Assembly (NCBI GenBank): GCA_964017045.1
Contig: OZ024804.1
Span: forward strand, 19,950,537 to 20,014,536
From: Omphiscola glabra
Taxonomy: Eukaryota > Mollusca > Gastropoda > Lymnaeidae
Direction of reading: 5' to 3'
Length of the DNA: 64,000 nt
Part shown: positions 11,197 to 24,950 of the stretch, one piece after another
Position numbering within the stretch: the stretch's first letter is position 1
Layout: every line of letters begins with the position of its first letter
Notes under the pieces: generated by a model
What the model was told of the DNA's origin: nothing
The model's input: the letters and a program-made list of their open reading frames with translations, nothing else
The model's database searches: none
Position numbers and translations under genes: made by a program

Positions 11197-14100
11197 CTTT
11201 AAAACAAAAAACAAACATATAAAATGTGTTAACTGTCCTATACTACTGCAAGTAGAGACTGAACAACAGAAAGAAATGTGGATAATAAGCATTAAAACAG
11301 AAATGCGTTTATGTGTGTTTAAATTTTGATGAGAATTATGTTCGTTACATTATTGAATACTATGAATTAATCATATCATACGACGCGTGTTTAGTAATTA
11401 TTTCAGACAATTTATTTCCTCCGGGCGCGGAGGACGTGGCATCTCAGATACTCGGGCGAGGGAGGCAGTGCAAGTTGGAAAGAGCGTAACGTCTGGGGAG
11501 GCAGATATGACATATGTTCCGGGCGAAATACTATCGAAGGGCGCCAAAAAAGGGATTTGGTGTTATCTAATTGATGTTGATAATAGGCTTCAGAGTTGAA
11601 GCGGAAATGGGAGGGGAGGGGAATTTATTCACTAGAACCAAACACTGTAGTTACGCCTTGACCAGAGACGTAGGAGGGTGGAAATATGGAGTGGTGCATC
11701 CAGGTGTCATGTTTTCGTTATATTGATTAGCAGAATTTTCGGAAAACGTCATTGCAAATGGGAGAGAGGCAAAAATCTTGGCCCGCCCGTGAAGTCAATA
11801 ATAATAGCTTCGCAACTAAGCCATGTGTGTATGTGCACAAAACAGGAGATGATTTTCATTGGCAAATAAGGCTGCCATTTAGGGCACCGATGGTTTTTGA
11901 GTGATAGATTGATCTGCTCCTTGTAACTTCTATTGGGAAATAGGGCAGAGATCGAGGGTGACTTTGGCTTTTTAGCAGAAGGGAGTGAAATATGTTTGAT
12001 TATTTAAATGTAAAAGGTGCGTTTAAGAGTATTACTAATTTAATTTCATTGTTTTTGTTATACTATATGCTCGAGGAAAGAACTTTTTCAAGTGTCCGAA
12101 TAGGTATTACAAACCATAAACAAACTAAATTTTCTCCAGTTATGGCGAGCCCCAAAGTAATCTTTTGGCAAAAGCTTAATTTTAAAAGAGTACTGTCACA
12201 TTGATCGGCATGAGTGAAGAGCGGAGCAACAATTGACGGTATCGAAAATGTCAAGCATAAGTAGGGACAGATGTTCACTTAGAAGTTTTTCGAAAAATTT
12301 TAAAAAGTAAGGATGCATTTTGGTGCATTCTTGTATTTTCGAAAAAGAAAAAAAAATAATTTCAAAAGGATTTTCTTCAGAAGGAGCTCTGCTAAGAAAT
12401 ATTAACCTTATTGTACACGGTGAACGCAATGGAAAAAACTATAATATATAGATATCCCACATATTTACAAGGTTAACTAGAGTCAAAGACACAAACATAC
12501 TGTTTTGTAGAGAGTTGTATACATTTTTAAAGTATCTTAAAACGTGTCATTTCTATAAATCGTACATAAAGGCAAAATTATGCTGAGAAAAATATGATGT
12601 TTACAAAAGACAAGGGACGTCAATTAATTATGTCAACACATTAGGGGGGTTGGTAATGTTTGACAGTTGTTGACAAGGGGATGGAGGTTAGATACGTGGA
12701 AGTCAACAATCATGTTTTCTTTATTTAAATTTTAATTTTAAAATTATCTGGTCATTACTTTTTGAAACAGTTTAAAGATTGTAAATAGTCAAATAATTTT
12801 CAGGCTGTTAATAATATAAAATGTATTAACGTGTGTCTGTCTGTGCACTGCAGAAGGCTTGTCTTAAAGTTAGCACACTTCGTTAGTTGATAGTAATCAA
12901 AAGGTGGCCTCTCTTCTCCTGCATATTCTGTTTGTCGCAAAAGATTATGATGGTATGTTTGCGATCATGTTGCAGGTTTGTAACAAGGACAAGGCTCAAG
13001 ATAAATGATATTGATAGAGTAGGGATACGACATTTTGAGAATTAGGGGAACGTAAAGTGATTAACAACAATAACATCGATGTTTTAACACATTTGCAAAA
13101 TCTGTATTTTTTTTTCTTTGTATCACAAGTCATCTTGAAAAAGCAGGTTTAACAGCACCGAAAATGTCCTATTGAGGATAAAAAATTAGCACCTGCTCTT
13201 CAACAAAAAGGATTCGACCATTACGAGTAGCCGCAAGGGGATAGGTAGAGCTTGTGGCCATTAGTGCTCACATCGAAAATGCTTCTATTTTAAGTGCTGA
13301 ATGGTTGAATAAATATGATGTTGACTAGTCTGGTATATCAGTTCCACAAGATGATCTTGATCAATGAGCTACTATTGACTATACCAATCAGGGTCGTCAA
13401 TTCAGTGGGGTTTTTTCAGGGGGGGGGGAGCGGGGCAAAACCAAAACTTGGTCGGCTTGTTAAGTTGTTAACTACTGGAGGCGCCACACTACATATCAAT
13501 TTAAGAAAAAAAAAACCCTGCAAATTCAGAAGGGGGGGGGGAATGCCCCCTTCCCTATCTAAATGATATCCCTGAAGCCCATTGTTACGATAGAGCCACA
13601 CCTGGGTACTCCATGGGAAGATGACAGCAGCTAGATACTTGACTATAATTGTCAGCTTTACTTACAATAAATATATTTATACTTCCACAAGCAATGATAT
13701 TTAGTCTTTAAAAACGTTATAATTGAGTCTGCATTATAAAATTTAAGTGTAATTTTTATTAACTTGCTGATTAACAAGCTAAGCATGTTATAAATAGTTT
13801 TTCCTATAATTTTGTGTCATTAAATACATCAGTACAAAGTAAAATGTATTTATTCTTTTTAAAAGGAGTTTATAAAATATTGACATAATTAAATAGAGGG
13901 GGGTGGGTCATTTAAGGTTTGACAGTTGTTAACAAAAGGGGGGGGGGCAAACATTTCTTACACGTTGTTGACGTTATTAATGAACGACCCCTAAAGTGTG
14001 ATTTTATCTGTGATAAATCGTAAACAAATAAAGAATACATTTCCCAACATTCAGTTGACTGCAATCCTTATTTTAAGTTTAAAACTACTATAACTTTCTT

Positions 14101-16870
14101 TAGATAAATTATAAATTGCCTCTTTGACATACTTTAACACACGAACCCTCTCGGAATTTTTAAAATGTAGGTTAATTATTATTGTATTGTCTTTTCTTGT
14201 GTACTGTTTGTCAACGAGCCATTTATACAAATAAGAGATTATATTATCTAAACCTACAAAGTTATACCATCCTTAAAAAAAGACGGGTTTTTATGATGAG
14301 AAATAAGTTCAAAACATATTGCATATGTTTGATACTGAACAAGAATCATTTAAGCATTACAATTGTAAACTTTTTTTTTTGGTGAAGGTAGTTTAAAACA
14401 CTGTTTTTAAAGACTTGGAACGTATAAAATTGCAAAAAATAAGTAAATGAAAATATCAATATGCCAATAAAGTTGAGTAAGTATTCGGCTTATAATTAGA
14501 AGACGATACTTTCGAAACTAAACGGTATTTATAATCGAATAGTGTTAGCCTCTAGCAAAATAAGCCTGAACAATACGGATTATCAAATATATCGAGCTTA
14601 TCGATTATTTCAAAGGTCCAACTAAGTGTAATCGTCTAAAGGCACAAGCTCCCTTTCATTTTAAAAGTTGAATGTTACAATTTATTGATTTTTTATAAAA
14701 TGTGTTTTTTTTATTATTTTTTTTATTGTTTTACACATTTTCTCTTTGAGAGGGGGGTGGGGGAGGGGGCACATGATTAGCTCCAGTGAGCAGTGACCCT
14801 TTTACCCCGTGGATATGTAAGAAATAAACACTAATGTTAACGTTTAAAATTGACATAGAACTCACTATAAAATAACATGATTTAAGACTATTAAAAAAAA
14901 TAATTCGGTTATTACAATTATATAAAGATTTATGTTATTAATGCATCTTAATTGATGCTAAATAAAAGAGATATCACATTATCTTATAATAAATGCATAT
15001 TCTTAGCATAGCTGAGATTACTCACGACATAAAATAGACCTCATTAAAGTGTATGCTGTAATTTTTGTACATCAAACTAAACGCTTCATCCTTTGTGAAG
15101 CTCTCTGCTCGTGTAATAGAATAAACTATGAACAAATGAACATGAACAATTCCTCTTGCAGGGCTCATTCTTTATAATATGGGTTACGCTGTTTGTCACA
15201 GAGCTTTTTATTATCTTAACAATTCTATGAACGTCTGAAATACAAATTATCAGGATTTCAATTTATTTTTTTTATTCTTATATCCCCATAAAAACCATTA
15301 AAAACATTAATAAGGCTTTCGTTGTTTTTTTTTAAACGATGCTTAACCAAAGGAAGTTGCAACTTAAATCTCTTTTGGTGCACTTAAAATGCAATTTTCC
15401 AGTGCAATCAGCTGGTATCTGTTTCGGTCAGGAAGTGTTTCGGGCAAAGTTTGTGTTATCGCCAAAGTTATTGATAAAGCCATAACAAAAAGCACCTACA
15501 CTTCTAAGTAAAGTTTAAACAAATGAAGGGTTCAAGGGAAAAACTAGAGATGTCAATTTTTCGAAATTTGCAAGTTATCTCCCATTCAATAGAATAATAT
15601 AACACATAGGTCCCACTGAAAAAGCAGCGGAGTCAATAAATAAATATTTAGACATTTTAATATTTTGATACTTTTATGGGGAATTTTCAAACTTTATTAT
15701 CATTTTTCTCAAAACTCTCAAAACCTGAAATCACTGGTTTTTTCCTTGAGCCCTTCAAATGTAAACTCATTTCATGATTGTATACATTTCTAATTATTAA
15801 AAAAAAAATTGAAATATGTATTGCTAAGTTTAAAAAATGCATTCAAAGTCAAATAAAATAATATATCTATATCTGTATATATAAGCTAATATAAACTATA
15901 AGTATATATCAAAAGTGAACACTAGTTAGTTCCACTACGATATATACAATTTTACTGAAATTTTAAAATACATTATTTTTCATAAATGAACGTCAAAATC
16001 ATTGGTTTACAAAGTAAGTGTTACAATTTCAAGATGTACAAAGATGACACAGAAATCTAACGTTCTCAAATGGCTTATGGGGAAACCGATTTGATACTAA
16101 AGAAATATGGCATTAGTTTTAGTTTGTTTAGCTGACACCAGTTTTTAAAAGTTATAAAGATAGTTAAAGCAATGCCTGACTTGCATTTTTAATTAAATGC
16201 TACATTACATGTTAGTTATGAAAATATATTATTGATCGGACAAAATATCTACTTAAACGAACAATGCCTGTGACTGAGCCATATGAGGCAAGCTCGAGAT
16301 GTATGCATGACTTTGTACGTGGAGGGCTGAAAAAACAGAATCATTACTTAAGGGGCCTAAAGAGAGCACCACATCGGCTTGAGTTTGTGTATTTTAATTG
16401 TACAATTTACTGATGACAAAAACTACATGCGATTACATTAAGATTTCGCTGGCAGCTGAAAGCATTGATCTCGTATCAAAATATTTGCTAAATTGTTGAA
16501 AAGAAATTAACCATTAAATTACCTCTAAATGGTTGTTTCTGTTTTAAATCCGCTTTGGATAAATTTGACAAATATTTGATTAGACAGTAGACAAAAAAAC
16601 TTTAAAACGTATTTGATACACACATTGATTTTTATCTAAAAGTATTTGCATTACATTCTATATTTATTTCAATTTATCTGCAAATTAATTTTTTTTTTTT
16701 TTTAAATCATTGTGTAAGTGTACAATTTTGTAAAGAAAATATTCTTCAATTTTAAGCATTTGCTACTAAAAAAAAAAAAAAAAAAAAAAAAAAAACGCAA
16801 AAAATGCTTATATTTTCAACAATAAAAATAACTACTGAAGTTTTTACATATAAATATATGAATATTAATC
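11197..16870. other. Long gene-free stretch with repeat debris
   Basis: 11390-11980 is less AT-rich than its surroundings and looks like old mobile-element sequence. Two segments share the words TTTGACAGTTGTT and a G-run (12616-12730 and 13880-14000), so they are copies of one dispersed repeat. 13391-13570 holds G-runs and a GGGGCAAAACC word typical of degenerate transposons. A pure A-run of about 27 lies near 16768-16795. No exon is supported. Confidence 0.5.
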
Positions 16871-16873
16871 GCT

Positions 16874-16879
16874 TTTATT
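16874..16879 (-). promoter_or_regulatory. Polyadenylation signal AATAAA
   Basis: First AATAAA on the minus strand downstream of the stop at 16964, about 85 bases after it. It is the likely 3' end signal for the 17-kb receptor. Confidence 0.5.
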
Positions 16880-16963
16880 TTAAGATATTAATTCACATTT
16901 TGTTCTTCCATTATAGTTAAAAGATCTAAGTTATATAACTAATGTTAACTAATAATGTCATAA

Positions 16964-18861
16964 TTATGTTTCCAATACATTTTTGGCGGTCAGATAATAT
17001 GACTTGACTTCAATTAAAGTCATTGGGTGTATCAGTGAATCGTCTGCTAAATCTGTAGCCAAGGGCGAAGTGTTTTCTTTCTGGAAAGTCATCAAGAGGT
17101 CTTCACATCGTGAGTATCCATCATTACGATTGTGCCCTATTCCACAGTGATGATCATAGACGTGCCGCTTTGGTCTCACCGAATCTCGAAGCCTTGAGTA
17201 AGCATTGTGTTCAACAGGTGTGTTCTCTTCAATGACAACGTAATCTGGATCAAATTGTGTGGTCTTGCTGATTTTACATAACATTTGTGTGGTGGGACTC
17301 GGAACGGTGCTCTCTGAGACGCTAGAGTACACAGGTTCTCCTGTATCATTACACCGATCTGAAGCCGACCATTCTCTGGCTTTAAAAGAACTACTTACAG
17401 ATGAATATATTTTGTGTTCATTTAGGCTCTTGATTCGTTTCCGACAGTTGGAAAATAAACACAGAGCGGCAAAACATGTCACAATTACTGCTAAAACACA
17501 AGAAACTATTGTAAATGGTGTTTGAAAATTCTGATAAGGAATGTAGGATGTTGAAGTTGAGATATTCCTGAAGACAGTTTGAATAGTCGATTCATACATT
17601 GCATGTATTTCTGTCGAATTTATATCAGTCGTGTATATTTTATTGCTTGGAGATGAATCCAGTGGTGCAACTGTAGTGTGCGCATTGGTGTTTGGTGAGG
17701 TTGGAGTTTGTATGAGATTAGTGGTTGACCTTACAGCTGGGGTCGTCTTATTTCCGGCGATACAATGTTCATGCAAGTCCATAATACTTTTATTGTAATA
17801 ATCGATGATTAGTCTGTTTGTGTCACCCAGGGCTAAACTGAAACTAGACGAATTACAGATACAATCGATATATGTTGAACCTCGTACAGTTATATTTTGA
17901 TAGCATCGTTGACTGATATGTGTGCACGTCACACCATTCAACGTTTTACTTATATTAGTTCTACATTCTTTTATTGTAAGTCCCATGCTGAGTTTTGTTG
18001 TAACATTAGTAATTCCATATACATGAAACTCTGAAGAGTTGGATTCACGTGTTTGTACTGTGCACTTGCTTACTTCTTTTGTACATAAACAAGCAGCAAA
18101 TCTGTAAACAATATAATTACATTTGTAAAAAGAAAAATAAGTATATTAAACACGTGTACAATCAATTTGTTATTTTAATGAAGTGAAGGGTAATTACTTT
18201 TCTTATTTCATAAAAATAAAATAAAATTAGTACAAAAAAATTCGCACTTTTTATAAGTGACACAAGATAGTATAATATGAGTAAGTTTAAAAAAAATAAT
18301 TGCAAACACAATAATGTCTGTTAAAGGTAACAATTCAGGTCGATATACTATCGTAGGAATAAATCAAATAGATTTAATTTTAGGCTAATGTAGCTTTGAT
18401 AATATTACAATTTAAAATAGACAAGTTGGTGGCGATTAAACTAAATTTTTATATTTTTTATGTTTTTTTTTTTTTTTTTAAATTTATATTTCAATAATAC
18501 TATCGAGATTTTGCTTGACTTTCTGTTTTTTTCTGAATTTATATGTTTGATGCACTACATTGATCTTTAAATAAATACTATTTGAAAGGAAATACATATT
18601 TTTTTAAAGTAGGAATTTTTGTTATTGGACTATTTGATTTTTAAAATAAAAAAAATACGCGCAATATTGTAATATTACAGGAAGAAACATTTTAATTACA
18701 TTGTTGAGTAGAAATTAAGGTTAAACTTACTTGTTAAAATGATGCAAATCGAAATGGATTGTTCTACTGTCTTCTTTTAAAACGAAAACATCGTCGTCAT
18801 CTCCTTTGTAGAATGTGAACAAAATTGTCAAGGTAAACGTTGTATAAATTATATTTCTCAT
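16964..18861 (-). CDS. Two-exon type I receptor with tyrosine-rich tail, intact
   Basis: Not a family I can name. Exon 1 is 18731-18861: ATG at 18861, signal peptide MRNIIYTTFTLTILFTFYKG, then an acidic stretch and DSRTIHFDLHHFN, with donor AACAA|GTAAGT in phase 2. The intron is 18102-18730 (GT...TTTACAG). Exon 2 is 16964-18101, beginning FAACLCTKEVSKC. Spliced length is 1269 bases, or 422 residues. The ectodomain has about ten cysteines and many N-glycosylation sites, followed by a Thr/Ser/Pro stalk. The helix is at about residues 239-261 (FTIVSCVLAVIVTCFAALCL), followed by RKRIK. The tail of about 160 residues carries KIYSSV, PVYSSV, DYVVI, AYSRL and SYYLT. YxxI/V/L sites like these are typical SH2-binding or ITIM-like motifs when phosphorylated. 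A broken tandem copy lies just upstream at 21.5-23.0 kb. Role as a signalling receptor is inferred from architecture only. Confidence 0.82.
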
Positions 18862-21065
18862 GTCTGTCCTCGGAAGTTGTAGGAACGAACAGTTTTCAAA
18901 GTGCCTGAAACGATTTAATGAAATACAATTTTCTCGTCGATGGAACCGTTCTTCCCATATACATTTTACATTTACAAAATACTATCTATAAGTAAATTAA
19001 AGGGGAAAAAAACAAATCAAATAATAATAATAATATAATATTTTCTGAACCTTTGTTAATAGTTTTAGCTAATTAGTTCTATAGAGGAAAAAGAAAAAAA
19101 AAAACATAGACATGTAATATTCCATCATTTTTAAATTGTAGCCAATGACTTTCTATAATTTTTACATTATCTTAAACTTAATTCTATGCATATTTTACAA
19201 ATTTGTTTTAAAATAAATTTAATACTTAACATTATTTAATAGATAATATAACTAGGAACAACAATATTTATGCACAGATTTAAGTCATCACATCAAATGA
19301 ATATTAGAATAAACAATTTTATGAGTAAAGCATACAGAACCTAATGTTTACATTTCATTTTACAAGCCACAAGCAATCCATTACATAGGACTCCCGTCAA
19401 GACACGAGATACAACATCAGAATAGTTGATATCAATTGGAAACAGTGTTGCTACGTTTTAGCCCAATATTAATTTCCTCAAGAAAGAAGCACTCTTTTGT
19501 TAGGCTAAATTTAAGCCACTTGAACTTTCAGAAATGTCGACATTCTAGTTAAACTTTACTGTAACAGCTAAATGAAACTGACTTTTTAAAAGCATTCTAT
19601 GTAAGTATACTTTAAAAAATAATCTATCATATCTAATGAACGAACTGATTTATCTTCTTTTTTTTTATAGTAGGCAAGAATCGCTAGTCGCTCTAGTTAA
19701 AACAATGTTTATTTGATATTGCCCAATATCTTCCTACACAAGGCAACTATGTGCACATTCAATTTGGTTGATAAAATGTACCAGTGATATTAAAGTAAAA
19801 TATTTTAAACCGAAAGGTTTTCATCATTTGGACGATCAGCCTAAGACTGTATTTAATATCTGGAAATAGCTGCATTTGGAAATATGGGGTATGAATAAAG
19901 AAAATATGGCAGTGGTGTCATTAAGGTTAGTGTCGCCTGGTTCGGGGTCAAGAATTTTGTCGTTCTGATCAATACAAAATTATCTATGCAGTTGGCCGGA
20001 AATGTCTCAACTGTATTTTAATAAATGCAACATCCCTACGGCCTTCACCCACCACAGCCGATCTTCCTACGCTCTTGAAAAAAATGTTATTTCTTTATAT
20101 CTATCTCTTTCTCTCTCTCTCTCTTTATTTTATTAATATATATATATATATAGTTATATATTATTTTTTTATTACATAAGTGCTTGTGAATTTATAGCAT
20201 GCAGAACACTCTCTGTCTGCAGACGAATATCATTTTTGTTTCGGAAGCTCAATTTTAAAGTTTAATTTTAGTTTGATTATGTTGCAATAAATACATAAAT
20301 GTGAGGTTGCATTTAGAGCACTCGGCATTTGAAAGGTTCGAATCACTTTAATGAATCATTTTAGATATAAGAAGGGGACAAGTTTACGTAAATGTAACTC
20401 TTATTAGTTGGCTAGTCTTGCTATTTTATTTTCAAAAGGAGAAAGTGAGGAAGACAAATGAAAGAAAGTGGGTCACTATGAAGTTTATAGAATTCTGTTT
20501 TAAAATAAAAATTCTCATTTGTTTTTAAAAATCGTAATAAAAATTATGGTTCTGGTCCATTTAAAATTTTTTATAGTTTTTCTTTCCTTTTTTTTTTCCT
20601 TTCGAAATGTTACAAACTTTCTTTATTTCTTTTACAAAGAAATATCGTTGATTTATAAATACGAGAAAAGAAATAAAAAGTACGATATTTATCGGCGTAT
20701 ATTCACTTCACTTAAGAAGAAGAAACAGTTGAAATTGTTTATCATAAGTTTAATGACGTTGTAAGTATTAATTTTTTTTTAGAAAAAGAAAGCAAACCAA
20801 AAAAAGGATTTGTTACAATTTTTAGTTTTTAAAATGACGCATACTTTCCATGAATGGAAAGTCATATTTCTAAATTTACACAGAGCGAATAGTGCTCTGA
20901 AGTCGACCCAGTTTTTGGGTATTTCATTCAAAAAAAATAAATAGTGTAAATTGGGAGAGGTAAGGATGCTGTTCAAAGTGAGTCTTTATGGGGAGTTTTT
21001 GGAAGTTTTTAGGTTGTGGGTGGTAGATGTTGATGCAAGAGGTGTGATTAGAGTACACTTGCAAT
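16964..21065. repeat. Segmental tandem duplication, copy 1
   Basis: This block (receptor gene plus about 2.2 kb of upstream flank) is repeated at about 21490-24950. Shared landmarks outside the exons include GATCAGCCTAAGAC (19837 and 24083), TATCGGCGTATAT / TATCGGTGTATAT (20690 and 24688) and TAGTGCTC(T/A)GAAG (20890 and 24784). Boundaries are approximate. Confidence 0.8.
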
Positions 21066-21489
21066 AGTTTCAATTATATATTAAATTAACATATTTAGTC
21101 ACAATTTTTCCGGTTTACATGAATTCTTTTAAATGAAATTAGAATTTGTGTTTCTTTAAGTTTTTCTTATTCATTTTAACACAATTTCTTAATTACATGC
21201 AACGCATACATTAATATACCAGTTAGAATTACATCAAATATTATTTATGTGATTTAAAAGCAGTATTTAAGTTTTTTTGTTAAACAAGAGGATAATCCAT
21301 ATAAGTATAGTACTATTGCAATCGTATATACATATATATATATACTAAAATTTTCAATTTGCTTTGACGGATTTTTATTTTAAACTGAATTAATCTGACG
21401 TTATATTATTTAGATGAAACCAATTCAATAAAATTGTAACGATGGATGGTTAAAAGAATATCACTGGCAATTATTTATTGAATTGTCTG
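18862..21489. other. Upstream flank of the 17-kb receptor
   Basis: No exon recognised. It is AT-rich, with (CT)n and (TA)n microsatellites at about 20108-20155 and another (TA)n near 21328. Much of it is duplicated upstream of the pseudogene copy. The promoter of the 17-kb receptor should lie just above 18861, but I see no clear TATA box. Confidence 0.5.
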
Positions 21490-23016
21490 CTGACTCAAAA
21501 GCTAATGGCGACTTGTTTTCGATCGGTAATGTTATTACTACGCATTCACTTTATGAGTATCCATCAGTAGGATTCTGTTATATTCCATAGGGATGATCAT
21601 AGGTGTGCCGCTTTGGTCTCACCTGATCTCCAAGCCTCGAATAAAGACTTGGTAAAAAAGGTGTAGTTTTTCCAGTGGTAACTTCATCTGGCTTAAAATG
21701 TGTTTTGAAGCTAATTTTACACAGCATTTGTGGTTTGTGACAGGGAAAAGAACTTTACAAGACGCTGTAGTAAACATGGTCGTCTGTGACATTTCCTACG
21801 GATGAATATATTTTGTGTTCGTTTAGGTTCTTGATTCGTTTTCGATAGTATGAAAATAACCACAGAGCGATAAAACATATCACAACTAATGCTAAAAGAC
21901 AAGAAACTATTGTAAATAGTGTTCGAAAATTCGTGTGAACAGTGGTACATGTTGGCATTGAGATATTCCAGATACAAGATTGCGTAGTCGATTCATTCGT
22001 TGAATATTCGTCTGTTGAATTTTTATTAGTCTTGGATAATCGAATGCTTGGAGATGAATCCAGTGGTGCAACTGCAGTGTGCGCATTGGTGTTTGGTGTG
22101 GTTGGAGTTTGCATGAGATTAATGGTTGACCTTACAGCTGGAGTCGTCTTATTTCCGGCGATACAATGTTCATGCACGTCCATGATACGTTTATTGTAAT
22201 AATCGATGATTAGTCTGTGTGTGTCACCCAGGGCTAAACTGAAACTAGACGACTTACAGATAAACTCGTTATATGTCGAAACTCGTACAGTTATATTTTG
22301 ATAGCATCGTTGACTGATATGTGTGCACGTCACACTGTTCAAAGTTTTACTTATATTAGTTCTACACTCTTTTATTGTTTGTCCCATTCTGTGTTTTGTT
22401 GTAGCATTAGTAATTCCATCTACATAAAACTCTGTTTTGGAAGACTTGGATTCACGTGTTTGTACGGTGCACGTGCTTACATCGTTTGTACATAAACACT
22501 CAGCAAATCTGTAAACAATATGAATACATTTGTAAAATAAAATGACATATGCATATCATTAAAGAGATTTAATTTTAAGCCAATGTAACTTAGATACAAT
22601 TAAAAAGTTTTTAAAGTTTTATAAAAACAATTATATGTATGTTATAATCATAACTAGTGAGAATTTGTTTAAACATACGTTTTATGTGAGATAAGACGCT
22701 GAATGTATTAGACCGATCGTTAGAAATCAGCTACTTAATAAATGCTTAATAAATATTTTAAGGCAGGAATATTTTATTTTGAATTCTTTAGTAAGTTTTA
22801 AAATTGTTTTTGTAAAAAATAATGACTAAAACTACGTCTAAATGAAACAAATCAATTTTTGAGTGAAACATAATGTTTAACTTACTTGTAGAAATGATTC
22901 AAAACGAAATGAATTTTTATAACGTCTTCCTTTAAAACCGATACATCATTGTAATCTCCTTTGTAAAATCTGAACATAAGTTACAGGGTGAACGTTGTAT
23001 GAATTATAGTTCTCCT
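21480..23016 (-). pseudogene. Dead tandem copy of the 17-kb receptor
   Basis: It has the same exon layout as 16964-18861. Exon 1 is 22886-23016 (131 bases, same length as in the live copy). Its start codon is AGG instead of ATG (23016-23014), and a TAA falls inside the signal-peptide region. Exon 2 starts at 22508 (FAECLCTNDVSTC) and stays open through the ectodomain, the helix (FTIVSCLLALVVICFIALWL) and the first tail sites (KIYSSV, HVYYSVL). It then meets TAA at 21757-21755. Beyond that, the same frame still matches the live tail (QMLCKIS, VRPKRH, YDH, ENKSPLA) but with two more stops near 21585 and 21562. The splice donor and acceptor are intact. The exon 2 ORF alone could still be used if spliced to another first exon, for example the one at 29191. 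Confidence 0.85.
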
Positions 23017-24950
23017 GACTTTCCTCGGTAATTATATAAACGAACAGTTTTAAAGCGCCTTATAAGCATGGCGTAGATACTTCAATGAAGTGCAATGTCG
23101 TCGGAAGCCGTTGTTCCAATTTTAATGTTACATTAACAAAATACTCTCTATCAATCAATTGAAAAAAACAACAAACAAACATATATCTAATCAATTAATA
23201 TAAATATTTATTCTTTCTCTAAACCTTGGTTAAAAATAAATATTTATGTTCGAAAAAATCCAGACGTGGTTATCTTCTATTATCATTAAATTGATGCCAA
23301 TGACTTTGTGAATTTGTGGCGTTAGAATAATGTATGACTTAATCTTAAACTTCATTGTTTGCATACTTGACGGCTTGATATAAAAATTAGTTTAGTAATA
23401 AATATTTACATTTATTAAATAATATAACCAGGAAAAAATGGTTTATAAAAATAAAACTAACTAATGAAATCGAATAAAAATTACATGTGCTAATATTGTG
23501 ATTAAAACATACAGTACCTAATGATTTCCACTTCTTGTGCAAGCCACTGTATTTCTTTACATTCCGTCAAGACATTTATAAAAAAAAAACACCAACAAAA
23601 TCCAAGTGAATTGTTAATGACAACCGGAAATAGTGTTGTTACGATTAACCTAATGTGAATTTCCTCAACAAAGAAGGCTTCTGTTGTTTGCAGTTTTTAA
23701 TTTGTCTTTTTAAATTCTTCTCTGAGCTCAATTTAAACCACTTGAAGTTTTACAGCGTGCCATTCTCTGAATTAACACGACATTAATATGTAACTGAAAC
23801 TGATTTTTCAAAAAAAACATATAGTAAGAATTTTACTTTAAATAAATGAGCTACAATATTTTAGTAAACGTAATGATTTAACTTTTTGATAGAAAGAAAG
23901 ACTTCCTCGTCATTCTAGTAAAACTGTGCTTATTTAATATGGCTCAATGTATTCCTATAACATACATCTTTGTGTTTTGTGTTAATTTAGCTGTGCACCA
24001 GGTGTCAATGGTTAGAAAATGTACATGTGATTTTAAGAAATGATGATAATTTAAACGGAACGATTTTAATTCAACCACACGATCAGCCTAAGACAGTCTT
24101 TGTCTTTAAAATGAGAAAAGGGCTGGCTTTTTAAAACCAGTGTAAGGATTAAGAAATGAGAGCAGTGGCATCGCTAAAGATAATATCGCCCGGTTCTGAG
24201 TAAAATATTTGGGCCGCCACACTCAATGAAAATAAGGTATGCAGATGGTAGAAAAGTTCACATATGTATTTAAAGAGAAAAGAGGCCATCTTGGGAGGAT
24301 CAACCCCTCTACATCCTATCTTCCTACGCCACTAAAATATAGACACTTCCTTTTTTGTTAATGTGTATATCGAGGAATATTCTTATGAGATCGGTGCTTC
24401 ATAATCTAATGAGTTGGTCGTGCATGTAATATAATTTTCAAAATGAAAAGAAAAGGAAACAAATGCTTGCACGTAGGTCATTATTAGTTTTATACAATGT
24501 TGAGTAAAAGACAATTGTTTTTAAACAGCATAACTGAAACTGGCAAAAAGAACGTAATTCAATTAAAGGGATGGAATACAGTATAACTCTGGTCCATGAT
24601 AATGATTTTTAACCATACTTAAAGTTTGTGTTGTTCTGTCATAAGGAAATATAGTTTTTTATAGTAAAAATTAAAAGTATATATTTATCGGTGTATATGT
24701 ACATCCTGAACGTCATCGAAACAATTGATTTTTTTCTCCATACTTTTAATGACATCACAATTATTTTTTATACACATTGCGTATAGTGCTCAGAAGATGA
24801 CCCATTTATGGGGTTGTTCATTTGAAAAGAAATGTTGTAAATGACAAATTGTTAGGATGTTGTAAAAGGTGAGGCTTTAATGGCTGGAAGGGCGAGTTTT
24901 GAAAGTGCTGAGTGGGGGGGGGGGGTTTGTGATTTGAGTACACTAGTTTA
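21490..24950. repeat. Segmental tandem duplication, copy 2
   Basis: Homologous to about 16964-21065 across the dead gene and about 1.9 kb of its upstream flank. See copy 1 for shared landmarks. Confidence 0.8.
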
